A stretch of DNA of 6,154 bases from an uncultured Holophagales bacterium. GTDB taxonomy: Bacteria > Acidobacteriota > Thermoanaerobaculia > UBA5066. Position 1 is the first letter of the stretch. Every line of letters starts with the position of its first letter. The position numbers were made by a program, and so were the translations under genes. The stretch covers positions 1-6,154 of the forward strand of contig CALMDF010000410.1 in assembly GCA_937864895.1 (NCBI GenBank), in the 5' to 3' direction. Below, piece after piece: positions 1 to 6,154 of the stretch. The notes beneath the pieces were generated by a model. That model worked only from the letters and a program-made list of their open reading frames with translations. It ran no database searches and was not told the origin of the DNA.

Positions 1-1
1 C

Positions 2-826
2 GGTCCCGTCGGCGACGGCGCCCTCTCCGAGGTCGAAGCCGGCTGCCTCCTGAACGGCGCCCTCGACCTCGGCCTGACCTTCGTCGATACCGCGCCGGGC
101 TACGGCCTCTCCGAGGAGCGGATCGGGCGGCACCTCTCGCGTCGCCGCTCCGAGTTCGCCCTCTCGACGAAGCTCGGCTACGCGGTTCCCGGCGTGCCCG
201 ACTGGACGGGGGAGTGCATCGCGCGAGGGGTCGACCTCGCTCTCTCCCGGCTTCGGACCGACGTCCTCGACGTCGCGCACCTCCACTCGTGCCCCCTCGA
301 GACCCTGCTCCGAGGAGACGTGGTCGAAGCGCTCCAGAGAGCCGTCGCCGCCGGCAAGGTTCGCGTCGCCGCGTACTCGGGCGAGAACGAGCCGCTCGCC
401 TGGGCCGTCTTCTCGGGCGCGTTCGGCTCCGTGCAGGCTTCCGTGAACGTCTGCGACCAGGCGTCCCTCTCGCGTTCGATCGCCGACGCCGCCGCTCGCG
501 GCCTCGGCGTCATCGCCAAGCGACCCCTCGCGAACACCCCGTGGAAACCCGGCGCCGCGCACCCCGACGACGCCGCGGCGGCCGCCTACCGCGATCGCTG
601 GCAGGTTCTCCGCCTCGACGACCTCGGCCTCGACCCCGCCGAGCTCGCAGTCCGCTTCGCCGCGTTCGCCCCGGGCGTCTCCACTCCCATCGTCGGCAGC
701 CGACGCCTCGAGCACCTCGCCGGGATCCTGGCCCATGTTGCGAAAGGGCCGCTCCCGCCGGACGTCCTCAGCGAAATCACGGCTCGCTTCGCCACGCTCG
801 GCCGGGACTGGCCCGGGATGATCTGA
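2..826 (+). CDS. Aldo/keto reductase family protein, 5'-truncated by window edge
   Basis: This is probably an NADPH-dependent carbonyl or sugar oxidoreductase with a cytosolic (alpha/beta)8 barrel fold. The frame is open from base 2 to the TGA at 824-826, giving 274 visible residues. The complete catalytic tetrad of the aldo/keto reductase family can be seen in order: Asp29 and Tyr34 in FVDTAPGYG (the family's five-residue Asp-Tyr spacing), Lys57 in STKLG, and His95 in VAHLHS (numbered from the first visible residue). Near the C-terminus, TPIVGSRRLEHL matches the region that binds the NADP phosphate. Relatives are usually about 290-330 residues, so only about 20-30 N-terminal residues should be missing. 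The family is secure, but the substrate cannot be told from sequence. The gene converges on the minus-strand DUF3365/hrpB pair across a 561-nt gap without an intact gene. Its codon use matches its neighbours. Confidence 0.93.
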   Translation, partial: GPVGDGALSEVEAGCLLNGALDLGLTFVDTAPGYGLSEERIGRHLSRRRSEFALSTKLGYAVPGVPDWTGECIARGVDLALSRLRTDVLDVAHLHSCPLETLLRGDVVEALQRAVAAGKVRVAAYSGENEPLAWAVFSGAFGSVQASVNVCDQASLSRSIADAAARGLGVIAKRPLANTPWKPGAAHPDDAAAAAYRDRWQVLRLDDLGLDPAELAVRFAAFAPGVSTPIVGSRRLEHLAGILAHVAKGPLPPDVLSEITARFATLGRDWPGMI

Positions 827-829
827 CCT

Positions 830-861
830 CCGAGAGCCCGAGAGCCCGAGAGCCCGAGAGC
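830..861. repeat. Four perfect tandem copies of CCGAGAGC
   Basis: An 8-bp unit is repeated exactly four times (830-837, 838-845, 846-853, 854-861), starting 3 nt after the reductase stop codon. It is a simple-sequence tract that could vary in copy number by slippage. It lies outside the intact coding sequence, so a change in copy number would not alter the reductase protein. Confidence 0.95.
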
Positions 862-887
862 TATCGACTCCATTCCGTCGTGCCGCC

Positions 888-921
888 CGAGCCGCGCCCG
901 GGAGGGGCGTCCCGCGGCTCG
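888..921. terminator. Strong GC hairpin downstream of the reductase (possible terminator, no T-run)
   Basis: CGAGCCGCG (888-896) pairs perfectly with CGCGGCTCG (913-921) around a 16-nt loop, 62 nt after the reductase stop. No T-tract follows on either strand, so it is not a classical Rho-independent terminator. It may still serve as a 3' stem protecting the message or as a bidirectional stop between convergent genes. That role is inferred from position only. Confidence 0.25.
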
Positions 922-968
922 CTCTGTGCGCACGCGACCCGCATCGGCTCCGCTGCGCGGGCCGCCGG

Positions 969-1014
969 GGCGCTCGCGAACTCCTCGCGCTGCTCGTCAA
1001 ACAGCGCGAGCGCC
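969..1014. repeat. Two mutually exclusive perfect inverted repeats
   Basis: GGCGCTCGCG (969-978) is the exact reverse complement of CGCGAGCGCC (1005-1014). Inside it, CTCGCGCTG (984-992) is the exact reverse complement of CAGCGCGAG (1002-1010), with a 9-nt loop. The right arms overlap, so only one of the two hairpins can form at a time. The block ends 14 nt before the inverted-repeat element that starts at 1028. Confidence 0.7.
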
Positions 1015-1027
1015 TGATCCCGAAGAA

Positions 1028-1124
1028 TGGGGTCAGGTCTTGATTATCTATTGTAGCCTCAACCAGGCTTCTACCTGGACCGTGGTGAATCGCTCGTAGA
1101 GTGTAGAGAGTAGACCAGACCCCA
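1028..1124. mobile_element. REPIN/MITE-like element with GGGGTCAGGTCT-type inverted ends
   Basis: TGGGGTCAGGTCT (1028-1040) is matched at the other end by AGACCAGACCCCA (1112-1124), pairing at 12 of 13 positions. The 71 nt between them are about 48% GC, against roughly 70% around, so the segment stands out as foreign in composition. Its core carries a short CCAGG/CCTGG hairpin (1063-1067 with 1074-1078) and three GTAGA(G) units at 7-bp spacing (1096-1114). I recall GGGGTCAGGTCTTGA-type ends beside Y1 (REP-associated tyrosine) transposase genes in many bacteria, but that is memory, not a search. There is no transposase in the window, so the element would be non-autonomous or a relic. Confidence 0.55.
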
Positions 1125-1130
1125 AATGCT

Positions 1131-1152
1131 CGAACACTGACCCCGAACACTG
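1131..1152. repeat. Direct repeat CGAACACTG x2 around a third GACCCC half-site
   Basis: CGAACACTG occurs at 1131-1139 and again at 1144-1152, 13 nt apart. Between and overlapping them is TGACCCC (1138-1144), the reverse complement of the GGGGTCA that opens the element at 1029. This suggests an additional, partial end of the same repeat family, but such short words can also coincide by chance. Confidence 0.4.
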
Positions 1153-1163
1153 TTCTCTCCGGT

Positions 1164-1202
1164 CGGCCGCGCGGAGCAGGCGGCCGTGGGAACCACCCAC
1201 GG
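1164..1202. repeat. Pair of overlapping 7-bp hairpins
   Basis: CGGCCGC (1164-1170) pairs with GCGGCCG (1180-1186) over a 9-nt loop, and CCGTGGG (1184-1190) pairs with CCCACGG (1196-1202) over a 5-nt loop. The stems share bases 1184-1186, so they compete or stack. They sit 40 nt beyond the right end of the inverted-repeat element and could be part of a larger structured relic. Confidence 0.5.
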
Positions 1203-1380
1203 GTTGAGGCTCCCCGCCCCGGTGCTCCGATGCCCTCGTGCCCGGCAGGTGCCCTCGTTTCACCTCGTCCCCGAGGAGCTCGAGGATGTGCCCGGCAATC
1301 CTCTTCGATGCCTCCTCGTCGAGGAGCGACCTGTTCAGGACTCGCGAGCGCAGGTCCGCGCCTCGTCCCTTCGCGGAGCC
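1200..1380 (-). pseudogene. Possible gene remnant of unknown family
   Basis: A minus-strand frame open from about 1470 down to a TAG at 1048-1050 contains, between roughly 1375 and 1240, a stretch resembling real protein: DLRSRVLNRSLLDEEASKR followed by IAGHILELLGDEVKRG, a helix-rich pattern. Upstream this frame is antisense to the end of the DUF3365 gene. Downstream it becomes low-quality sequence and runs into the inverted-repeat element. The only start codon is a GTG at 1261-1263, inside the protein-like stretch and without a ribosome-binding site, so this is not an intact gene. The opposite strand is also open here with similar third-position GC, so composition does not settle the strand. 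I do not recognise the family. Confidence 0.27.
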
Positions 1381-1387
1381 TTCCGGG

Positions 1388-1954
1388 TCAGAGCGGTCGA
1401 GAGAGCGTGAACGCCCCCCGCAGCTGGCCGGCCGTGAAGCCGACCGCCTGGTCCTCGGGATAGAGCTCCTTCACCTTCCCGGCGACGTCGGGCTTCAGGT
1501 CGGCGCCGTGGCAGGTGAGGCAGGGGGACGACGTCCCGATTGCCTTCATGTAGCGGAAGGTCGCGCGCCCTTCGGACTCGACCACCTCCCAGGCTTCGAT
1601 GGCGGACACTTCCTCGCCGCCGGAGAGGCGCTTCTGGAACTCCTCGAGCTTCGCGGCCTCCCAGGCATCGGGCGCGTTCTCGGGGTTGCGTACCCTGATT
1701 CCCGTCCGGGCGATCTTCCACGGGGTGCCCATCGCCGTCTCGGCCGCGATCTTCGGGGCCTTCACGCGGCAGACGTCGAGCGCCTTGACGGGCCCGCCCT
1801 CCTTCATGGCCGCGAAGAGCTCGCCCTGGAGCGAGAGCGTCAGGTTCCCCGCGAGCGAGCGGGCCTGGGAGGCGAGCGCCTCGGGGGCCGGCGCCTGGGA
1901 GGCGGTGAGGGGGAGGGCGAGGAAAGCGGCGAGGGCGAGGCGCGGGATCTTCAT
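1388..1954 (-). CDS. Exported Tll0287-like (DUF3365) haem-binding protein
   Basis: The product is 188 residues. It starts with a short basic n-region and a hydrophobic stretch (MKIPRLALAAFLALPL) ending near TASQA, a typical Sec signal peptide, so the mature protein should act in the periplasm. The rest fits the Tll0287-like/DUF3365 family: the conserved DVCRVKAPKIA segment (about residues 60-70), the RTGIRVRNPENAPDAWE block (about 83-99), and PCLTCHG, a CXXCH c-type haem attachment motif with Cys145, Cys148 and His149, followed by the family's closing AVGFTAGQLRGAF. The family is known as a haem-binding sensor or small cytochrome domain, often attached to signalling modules. Here it stands alone, so redox sensing or electron transfer is inference. 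The ATG at 1954-1952 is preferred over the GTG just before it because of the GGAGG five bases upstream. It lies 31 nt after hrpB, probably on the same transcript. Confidence 0.9.
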   Translation of the reverse strand: MKIPRLALAAFLALPLTASQAPAPEALASQARSLAGNLTLSLQGELFAAMKEGGPVKALDVCRVKAPKIAAETAMGTPWKIARTGIRVRNPENAPDAWEAAKLEEFQKRLSGGEEVSAIEAWEVVESEGRATFRYMKAIGTSSPCLTCHGADLKPDVAGKVKELYPEDQAVGFTAGQLRGAFTLSRPL

Positions 1955-1959
1955 CACTT

Positions 1960-1964
1960 CCTCC
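1960..1964 (-). promoter_or_regulatory. Ribosome binding site of the DUF3365 gene
   Basis: On the minus strand GGAGG is followed by five bases and then ATG at 1954-1952. An in-frame GTG at 1957-1955 lies only two bases from the motif, too close to be used, so this site decides the start. Confidence 0.8.
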
Positions 1965-1985
1965 GTGGTCGCGCAGGTTAGCGCG

Positions 1986-4544
1986 TCAACGCCCCGAGCG
2001 GGTCGTCCCGCGCCGCGGCGGCGCGCTCCAGGGGTCCTCCGGCCAGGGGTGCTTCGGGTAGCGGCCTCGCAGCTCCTTCCTGATCTCGGGATACGTGCGG
2101 GACCAGAAGCTCGCGAGATCGGAGGTCACCTGCACGGGGCGCCCCGCGGGGGAGAGGAGGTGCAGGAGGACGGGAACGCGGCCGGCGGCCACCCTCGGCG
2201 TCTCGGCGAGCCCGAAGAGCTCCTGGAGCTTGACCGCGAGGACGGGTGGGCCGTCGTCCTCGTACCGGAGCGGCAGGCGGCGCCCCGTGGGGATGGGCAG
2301 CGACTCGGGGGCGTTCGTGTCGAGGAGCCGGACGTTTCGGGCGCCGAGGAGCTCCCGGAGGAGGGGATCGAGCGGGATCGCCCGCAGGTCGGACAGGCGG
2401 CGGTGCCCGGCGACGAGGCCGGGAAGGAGACCCAGGAGCGCCTCTTCGTCGAGGGCGGGAAGCTCCAGCTCGGGCATCGACCAACGAAGAAACGCGGCGC
2501 GCGCCCTGAGCCGGGCGACCTCGCCGTCGAGGCCCAGCGCTCGCGGCAGATCGCCCCGGGCGGCCTCGAGGAGGAGGCGGGCCGTCTCCACGTCGAGGGG
2601 CGCCGGAACGTCTCTCTCCTCGAGAACGAGCTCGTCGTAGACGAGGCGCTCGCGGGCGGCGACACGCCCGGAGGCGTCGTCCCAGGTCCGGACCGTGAGG
2701 CGGCGGAGGGGCTCGCCGGGGAGGTCCGCGAGCCAGTCGCGTTCCACGGCGCTCGCGAGACGGATCCGGTCGGGGCCGTTCGGCGACGCGGACGTCTCGA
2801 CGACGGCGACGAGCTCGGCGGAGCGGACGGAGCAGCGCGAGTCGAACGCGAGCGGCGTGCCGCCGGCGAGGATCGCCTCGGCTCCGCCCGGGCGCCGGCG
2901 GCGTGCAATCCGGTCGGGGAACCCGGCGAGGACGAGCCGGAGGAGCGCCTCTTCCGGGGGGCGTGCCGCCGCGGCCGGGGGAGGAAAGCGCCGCAGGAGG
3001 AGGTCCCGGAGCCTCAGGACGGCGAGGGCGGCTGCCGGGTCGAGGCCGAGCGACGAGAGCCGCGCCCTCGAGAGCCCCGACCGCTCGGCCTCCTCGAGGA
3101 GGTCGAGGCGCAGGAGGAGGTCCGACGCATGGTCGACCTCCGGCAGCCCTTCCCCGAACGCCCGGCCGGCGGCGAGGACGTCCCGCTCCTCGGCGAGCGC
3201 CGCAAGGGTCGCCGCTTCGCGGACGGCTCCCGCCGCGGCCCCCGCGAGGACCATGGCGCCGAGCCTCGGGTGAACGGGCAGCGTCGCCATCCGGCGGCCG
3301 GCGTCCGTGGGACGGAAGGAGCCTTCCTCCACGGCCCCGAGCCGGCGGAGGAGACCAAGGGCGCGGGAGATCGAGGACGCGGGCGGCGCCTCGAACCAGC
3401 CGAAGAGCGCCGGGTCGCGGGCCGTCCAGAGAAGGACGTCGAGGAGGGGTGCGGAGAGGTCGGTCCGGAGGAGCTCCGGCTCCTCGAAGGGGCGCAGGCC
3501 CCTCTCGTCGTGCCCGGAGTAGAGGCGAAGGGCGAGGCCGGGGCCGAGGCGCCCTGCCCGCCCGGCGCGCTGCTCGGCGCTCGCCCGCGGAACCCGAGCG
3601 AGGACGAGCCGGTCGAGGCCGGAGCGCGGGTCGAATCGAAGGGTTCGCGCGAGCCCGGAGTCGACGACTACCGAGACGCCCTCGATGGTGAGGGACGTCT
3701 CGGCGACGTTCGTGGCGAGGATGACGCGGCGCCGGCCCGCGGCCGCCGGCGCGAGCGCCGCGTCCTGGGCGGCGCCGGGGAGGTCGCCGTGAAGGACGCG
3801 GACGTCGAGGCCGGGATCGGACGCCGAGACCGCCTCCCGTGCCCGCCGGATCTCGGCCGCGCCCGGGAGGAAGACGAGGACGTCCCCTGGCGGGCCTTCG
3901 GCCTTCGCCACGGCAACAGCCGAGGCGACGCGTCTCTCGAGGGGGCGCGGGTCCGCGTGCCGCTCGTGACGGATCTCGACCTGAAAGGGGCGGCCGGGAA
4001 CGGAGACGACGGGCGCGGGCCCCCGGGCGTCCCCGAGGAACGCGGCGACGGGGCCGGGGTCGAGAGTCGCGGAGGCGACGACGAGGAAGAGGTCCTCTCG
4101 GAGCGTCGCGCGGACCTCCCGGAGCATCGCGAGGGCGAGGTCGGCGTGGCGGCTCCGCTCGTGAAACTCGTCCAGCATCACGCCGGCGACGCCGGGAAGA
4201 GAGGGATCCTCCAGGAGACGACGGGTCAGGATCCCTTCGGTCACGACGAGGATCCGGGTCCGGGCCGATCGGGCCGCCTCGTCCCGGACCTGGTAGCCCG
4301 CACGCTCACCCGGCGGCTCGCCCAGCTCCGAGGCGATCCGCCGGGCGGCGGCCCGGGCGGCGACCCGGCGCGGCTGCAGGACCCAGAGGGCGCCGCCGCG
4401 GAGGAAGCCGGCGTCGAGGAGCGCGCGCGGGACTCTCGTCGTCTTGCCCGCGCCGGGCGGCGCGACGAGGACGACCGTTCCGCGCTCCCGGAGCCGGTCG
4501 GCGATGCCGGGAAGAAACGGGTCGATCGGAAGCGTTACGGGCAT
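1986..4544 (-). CDS. hrpB: ATP-dependent helicase HrpB (DEAH-box, DExH/SF2)
   Basis: The product is 852 residues, matching the usual HrpB length (about 810-850). SF2 helicase motifs appear in order: Walker A PPGAGKTT (GAGKTT at 31-36), LQPRR (56-60), motif II DEFH (125-128), SAT (158-160), LVFLPG (223-228), ATNVAETSLTI (277-287), and motif VI QRAGRAGR (325-332). The C-terminus carries the HrpB signature region SFWSRTYPEIRKELRG-like sequence and GRYPKHPWPEDP (827-838), which separates it from HrpA. Motif II is DEFH, as I recall for HrpB rather than the canonical DEAH. The family is a cytosolic ATP-driven RNA/DNA-dependent remodelling enzyme whose physiological substrate is poorly defined. The start at 4544 (MPVTLPIDPFLPGIADRL) is chosen because family homology begins there. 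An in-frame ATG at 4604 would add 20 Arg/Pro-rich residues. Neither start has a clear Shine-Dalgarno sequence. No frame breaks were seen. Confidence 0.97.
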   Translation of the reverse strand: MPVTLPIDPFLPGIADRLRERGTVVLVAPPGAGKTTRVPRALLDAGFLRGGALWVLQPRRVAARAAARRIASELGEPPGERAGYQVRDEAARSARTRILVVTEGILTRRLLEDPSLPGVAGVMLDEFHERSRHADLALAMLREVRATLREDLFLVVASATLDPGPVAAFLGDARGPAPVVSVPGRPFQVEIRHERHADPRPLERRVASAVAVAKAEGPPGDVLVFLPGAAEIRRAREAVSASDPGLDVRVLHGDLPGAAQDAALAPAAAGRRRVILATNVAETSLTIEGVSVVVDSGLARTLRFDPRSGLDRLVLARVPRASAEQRAGRAGRLGPGLALRLYSGHDERGLRPFEEPELLRTDLSAPLLDVLLWTARDPALFGWFEAPPASSISRALGLLRRLGAVEEGSFRPTDAGRRMATLPVHPRLGAMVLAGAAAGAVREAATLAALAEERDVLAAGRAFGEGLPEVDHASDLLLRLDLLEEAERSGLSRARLSSLGLDPAAALAVLRLRDLLLRRFPPPAAAARPPEEALLRLVLAGFPDRIARRRRPGGAEAILAGGTPLAFDSRCSVRSAELVAVVETSASPNGPDRIRLASAVERDWLADLPGEPLRRLTVRTWDDASGRVAARERLVYDELVLEERDVPAPLDVETARLLLEAARGDLPRALGLDGEVARLRARAAFLRWSMPELELPALDEEALLGLLPGLVAGHRRLSDLRAIPLDPLLRELLGARNVRLLDTNAPESLPIPTGRRLPLRYEDDGPPVLAVKLQELFGLAETPRVAAGRVPVLLHLLSPAGRPVQVTSDLASFWSRTYPEIRKELRGRYPKHPWPEDPWSAPPRRGTTRSGR

Positions 4545-4554
4545 GAGGACGATG

Positions 4555-4560
4555 AGGATA
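4555..4560 (-). promoter_or_regulatory. Possible -10 element (TATCCT) just ahead of the hrpB start
   Basis: On the minus strand TATCCT ends 10 bases before the ATG at 4544. If real, transcription would begin within a few bases of the start codon, giving a nearly leaderless message and explaining the missing Shine-Dalgarno sequence. I see no matching -35 hexamer, so the call is weak. Confidence 0.2.
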
Positions 4561-4619
4561 CGGGGCGCCGGGCAGGGCCGCCTCGAAAGGAGACGGCGTT
4601 GCATCGGGGCCCCGGGGAC

Positions 4620-4625
4620 AGGAGG
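4620..4625 (+). promoter_or_regulatory. Ribosome binding site of the 60-residue protein gene
   Basis: AGGAGG is followed by a five-base spacer and ATG at 4631. This near-perfect site is the main evidence that the short frame is translated. Confidence 0.8.
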
Positions 4626-4630
4626 TTCCG

Positions 4631-4813
4631 ATGGTGGTCCACGCCCCCTTCCACCCCGACGCGGCGCTCCCGAAGAAGACGGATCCCGCCGAGCACGAGC
4701 TCCTCGAGGAAGTCACCCAGGACGATGGCGCCTCGGGCAAGCAGCGGATGATCGGCTGGATCTGCTTCTTCCTCACGGCGGCCGCAGTGGCCGTGGTCTG
4801 GTTCCTGCTCTGA
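4631..4813 (+). CDS. Small protein with one C-terminal membrane segment, family unknown
   Basis: The product is 60 residues. Residues 1-38 are polar, with an acidic middle (EHELLEEVTQDD, 21-32) and several lysines. Residues 41-60 form one hydrophobic segment (IGWICFFLTAAAVAVVWFLL) that ends at the very last residue, so the protein would be tail-anchored with its polar part in the cytoplasm (topology inferred). A strong AGGAGG ribosome-binding site and third positions dominated by G and C support translation. It is divergent from hrpB: 86 nt separate the two starts if hrpB begins at 4544, so they may share a control region. I do not recognise the family and assign no function. It might be a small accessory subunit of a membrane complex, but nothing here shows that. 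Confidence 0.72.
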   Translation: MVVHAPFHPDAALPKKTDPAEHELLEEVTQDDGASGKQRMIGWICFFLTAAAVAVVWFLL

Positions 4814-4815
4814 CC

Positions 4816-4840
4816 GTTCCGGAACAGGCTCGTCGCGACG
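4816..4840. repeat. Two adjacent perfect 10-bp palindromes
   Basis: GTTCCGGAAC (4816-4825) and CGTCGCGACG (4831-4840) are each self-complementary with no loop, and their centres are 15 bp apart. They start 2 nt after the stop of the 60-residue gene and lie about 65 nt upstream of the proposed gdhA promoter. Loopless palindromes suit dimeric DNA-binding proteins better than RNA hairpins, so an operator is possible. The two differ in sequence, which argues against one repeated operator. Confidence 0.4.
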
Positions 4841-4903
4841 GGGTCACAGCGGCGCGACCGGCGTGGTGAGAGGGTTTCGGAGCGCACGGAATCCCCTCCC
4901 CGA

Positions 4904-4912
4904 TGCTAGAAT
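4904..4912 (+). promoter_or_regulatory. Possible extended -10 promoter for the gdhA leader
   Basis: TGCTAGAAT matches the extended -10 pattern TGnTAnAAT, with TAGAAT at 4907-4912. It sits in a rare AT-richer spot of the intergenic region. No -35 hexamer is visible 16-18 bp upstream, which an extended -10 can tolerate. Transcription would start near 4919, giving gdhA a leader of about 140 nt. Confidence 0.35.
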
Positions 4913-4921
4913 CGCGCGTTG

Positions 4922-5058
4922 ATGATCCGCAGGTTCGCGGCTCCGATTCCCCGGATTCCTGGCGTGGAGCGGAGGCGTAACCCGGGTCCTTACGGGAGCA
5001 CCGTGAGCCTCCGCAGCCACAAATCGTCCAACACCCACGAGAGGAGATTCGTCTTTCC

Positions 5059-5062
<4 letters not shown>
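4922..5062 (+). CDS. Possible 46-codon leader ORF coupled to gdhA
   Basis: An open frame begins at ATG 4922-4924, nine bases after the proposed -10 element, and ends at TGA 5060-5062. That stop overlaps the gdhA start as ATGA, the classic arrangement for translational coupling. It would encode 46 residues beginning MIRRFAAPIPRIPG and rich in Arg (9 of 46). There is no Shine-Dalgarno sequence, so translation would have to be leaderless. Against it: third-position GC (about three quarters) is clearly lower than in gdhA, there is no hydrophobic or recognisable motif, and stop-free frames of this length are common in GC-rich DNA. It may be a leader peptide or simply chance. Confidence 0.2.
4969..5014 (+). 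other. Foldable RNA structure in the gdhA 5' leader
   Basis: GCGGAGG (4969-4975) pairs perfectly with CCTCCGC (5008-5014). Nested directly inside its 3' arm is a second stem, CTTACGG (4989-4995) with CCGTGAG (5001-5007), seven pairs including one G-U, closed by a GAGCA loop. The two helices abut at 5007/5008 and could stack. A 13-nt bulge between them holds the palindrome ACCCGGGT (4980-4987). It ends 44 nt before the gdhA start codon. It matches no riboswitch class that I recognise. Confidence 0.4.
5042..5046 (+). promoter_or_regulatory. Ribosome binding site of gdhA, unusually long spacing
   Basis: AGGAG lies 12 bases before the ATG at 5059, against the usual 5-9. No other in-frame start nearby fits better, and glutamate dehydrogenase homology supports this start. 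The wide spacing may lower initiation or reflect coupling to an upstream frame. Confidence 0.55.

Positions 5063-6154
<1,092 letters not shown>

Larger units (their letters stand above)
861..1019 (-). pseudogene. Possible remnant of a gene 3' end
   Basis: A minus-strand frame runs from about 1019 to a TAG at 861-863 (53 codons including the stop). It begins DQALALFDEQREEFASAP, which reads like a natural amphipathic helix with third positions mostly G or C. The last third is Gly/Pro/Arg-rich and looks less protein-like. There is no credible start: upstream the frame runs into the inverted-repeat element and meets a TAA there. I do not recognise the family. It could be the tail of a gene whose 5' part was lost when the neighbouring element inserted, or a chance open frame in GC-rich DNA. 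The tandem repeat and two hairpins overlap or abut it. Confidence 0.25.

Noticed and set aside
830..861. CRISPR array
   Set aside because: The 8-bp units are contiguous with no spacers, so this is a simple tandem repeat.
214..1017. A 267-codon plus-strand frame overlapping the reductase
   Set aside because: The product is Arg/Pro-rich low-complexity sequence in a shifted frame of a gene with a full catalytic tetrad. It is an out-of-frame shadow.
1048..1263. A 71-codon minus-strand ORF as a real small gene
   Set aside because: Its GTG start has no ribosome-binding site and falls inside a longer protein-like stretch. Its last third runs through the inverted-repeat element, so it is better described as a remnant.
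1186..1463. Plus-strand frames of about 75 codons in the intergenic region
   Set aside because: No ribosome-binding site, no recognisable sequence, and overlap with structured repeats and the end of the DUF3365 gene. The opposite strand reads more like protein, though neither is intact.
1599..4751. A 1050-codon open frame on the plus strand covering all of hrpB
   Set aside because: It is antisense to hrpB, whose motifs are complete. The predicted product is low-complexity, rich in Arg, Gly and Glu, with no recognisable domain. Long antisense frames are expected when codon third positions are nearly all G or C.
4969..5014. Known riboswitch (glycine or glutamine class) ahead of gdhA
   Set aside because: The conserved core sequences that I know for those classes are not present. 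Only generic stems can be supported.

Overview
The window is GC-rich throughout (about 70% by eye, with third codon positions almost all G or C). It reads like a chromosomal segment of a high-GC bacterium. The gene mix (HrpB helicase, a Tll0287-type haem protein, a hexameric glutamate dehydrogenase) and the style of the proteins would suit Acidobacteriota, Myxococcota or a related phylum. That placement is inference only, because there is no rRNA or other phylogenetic marker here.

Layout. (1) 2-826 (+) is the 3' part of an aldo/keto reductase gene, cut by the left edge. (2) 827-1387 holds no intact gene. It contains a four-copy 8-bp tandem repeat, several hairpins, a locally AT-richer element bounded by inverted GGGGTCAGGTCT-type termini (REPIN- or MITE-like), and two short minus-strand stretches that look like gene remnants. 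(3) 1388-1954 (-) is a small exported Tll0287-like (DUF3365) haem-binding protein. It lies 31 nt downstream of hrpB, 1986-4544 (-), a full-length DEAH-box ATP-dependent helicase, and the two probably share a transcript. (4) 4631-4813 (+), divergent from hrpB, encodes a 60-residue protein with a single C-terminal membrane segment. (5) 4814-5058 is a 245-nt intergenic leader with two perfect 10-bp palindromes, a possible extended -10 promoter, a foldable RNA stem and a possible 46-codon leader ORF whose stop overlaps the next start. (6) 5059-6154 (+) is gdhA, glutamate dehydrogenase, complete at its N-terminus and cut by the right edge.

The genes do not form one pathway. Ammonium/glutamate metabolism (gdhA), RNA or ATP-dependent remodelling (hrpB), a periplasmic haem protein and a soluble oxidoreductase appear to be ordinary neighbours. 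I did not find a convincing new multi-gene system. The parts most worth checking are the decayed, repeat-bearing gap at 827-1387 and the structured leader of gdhA.
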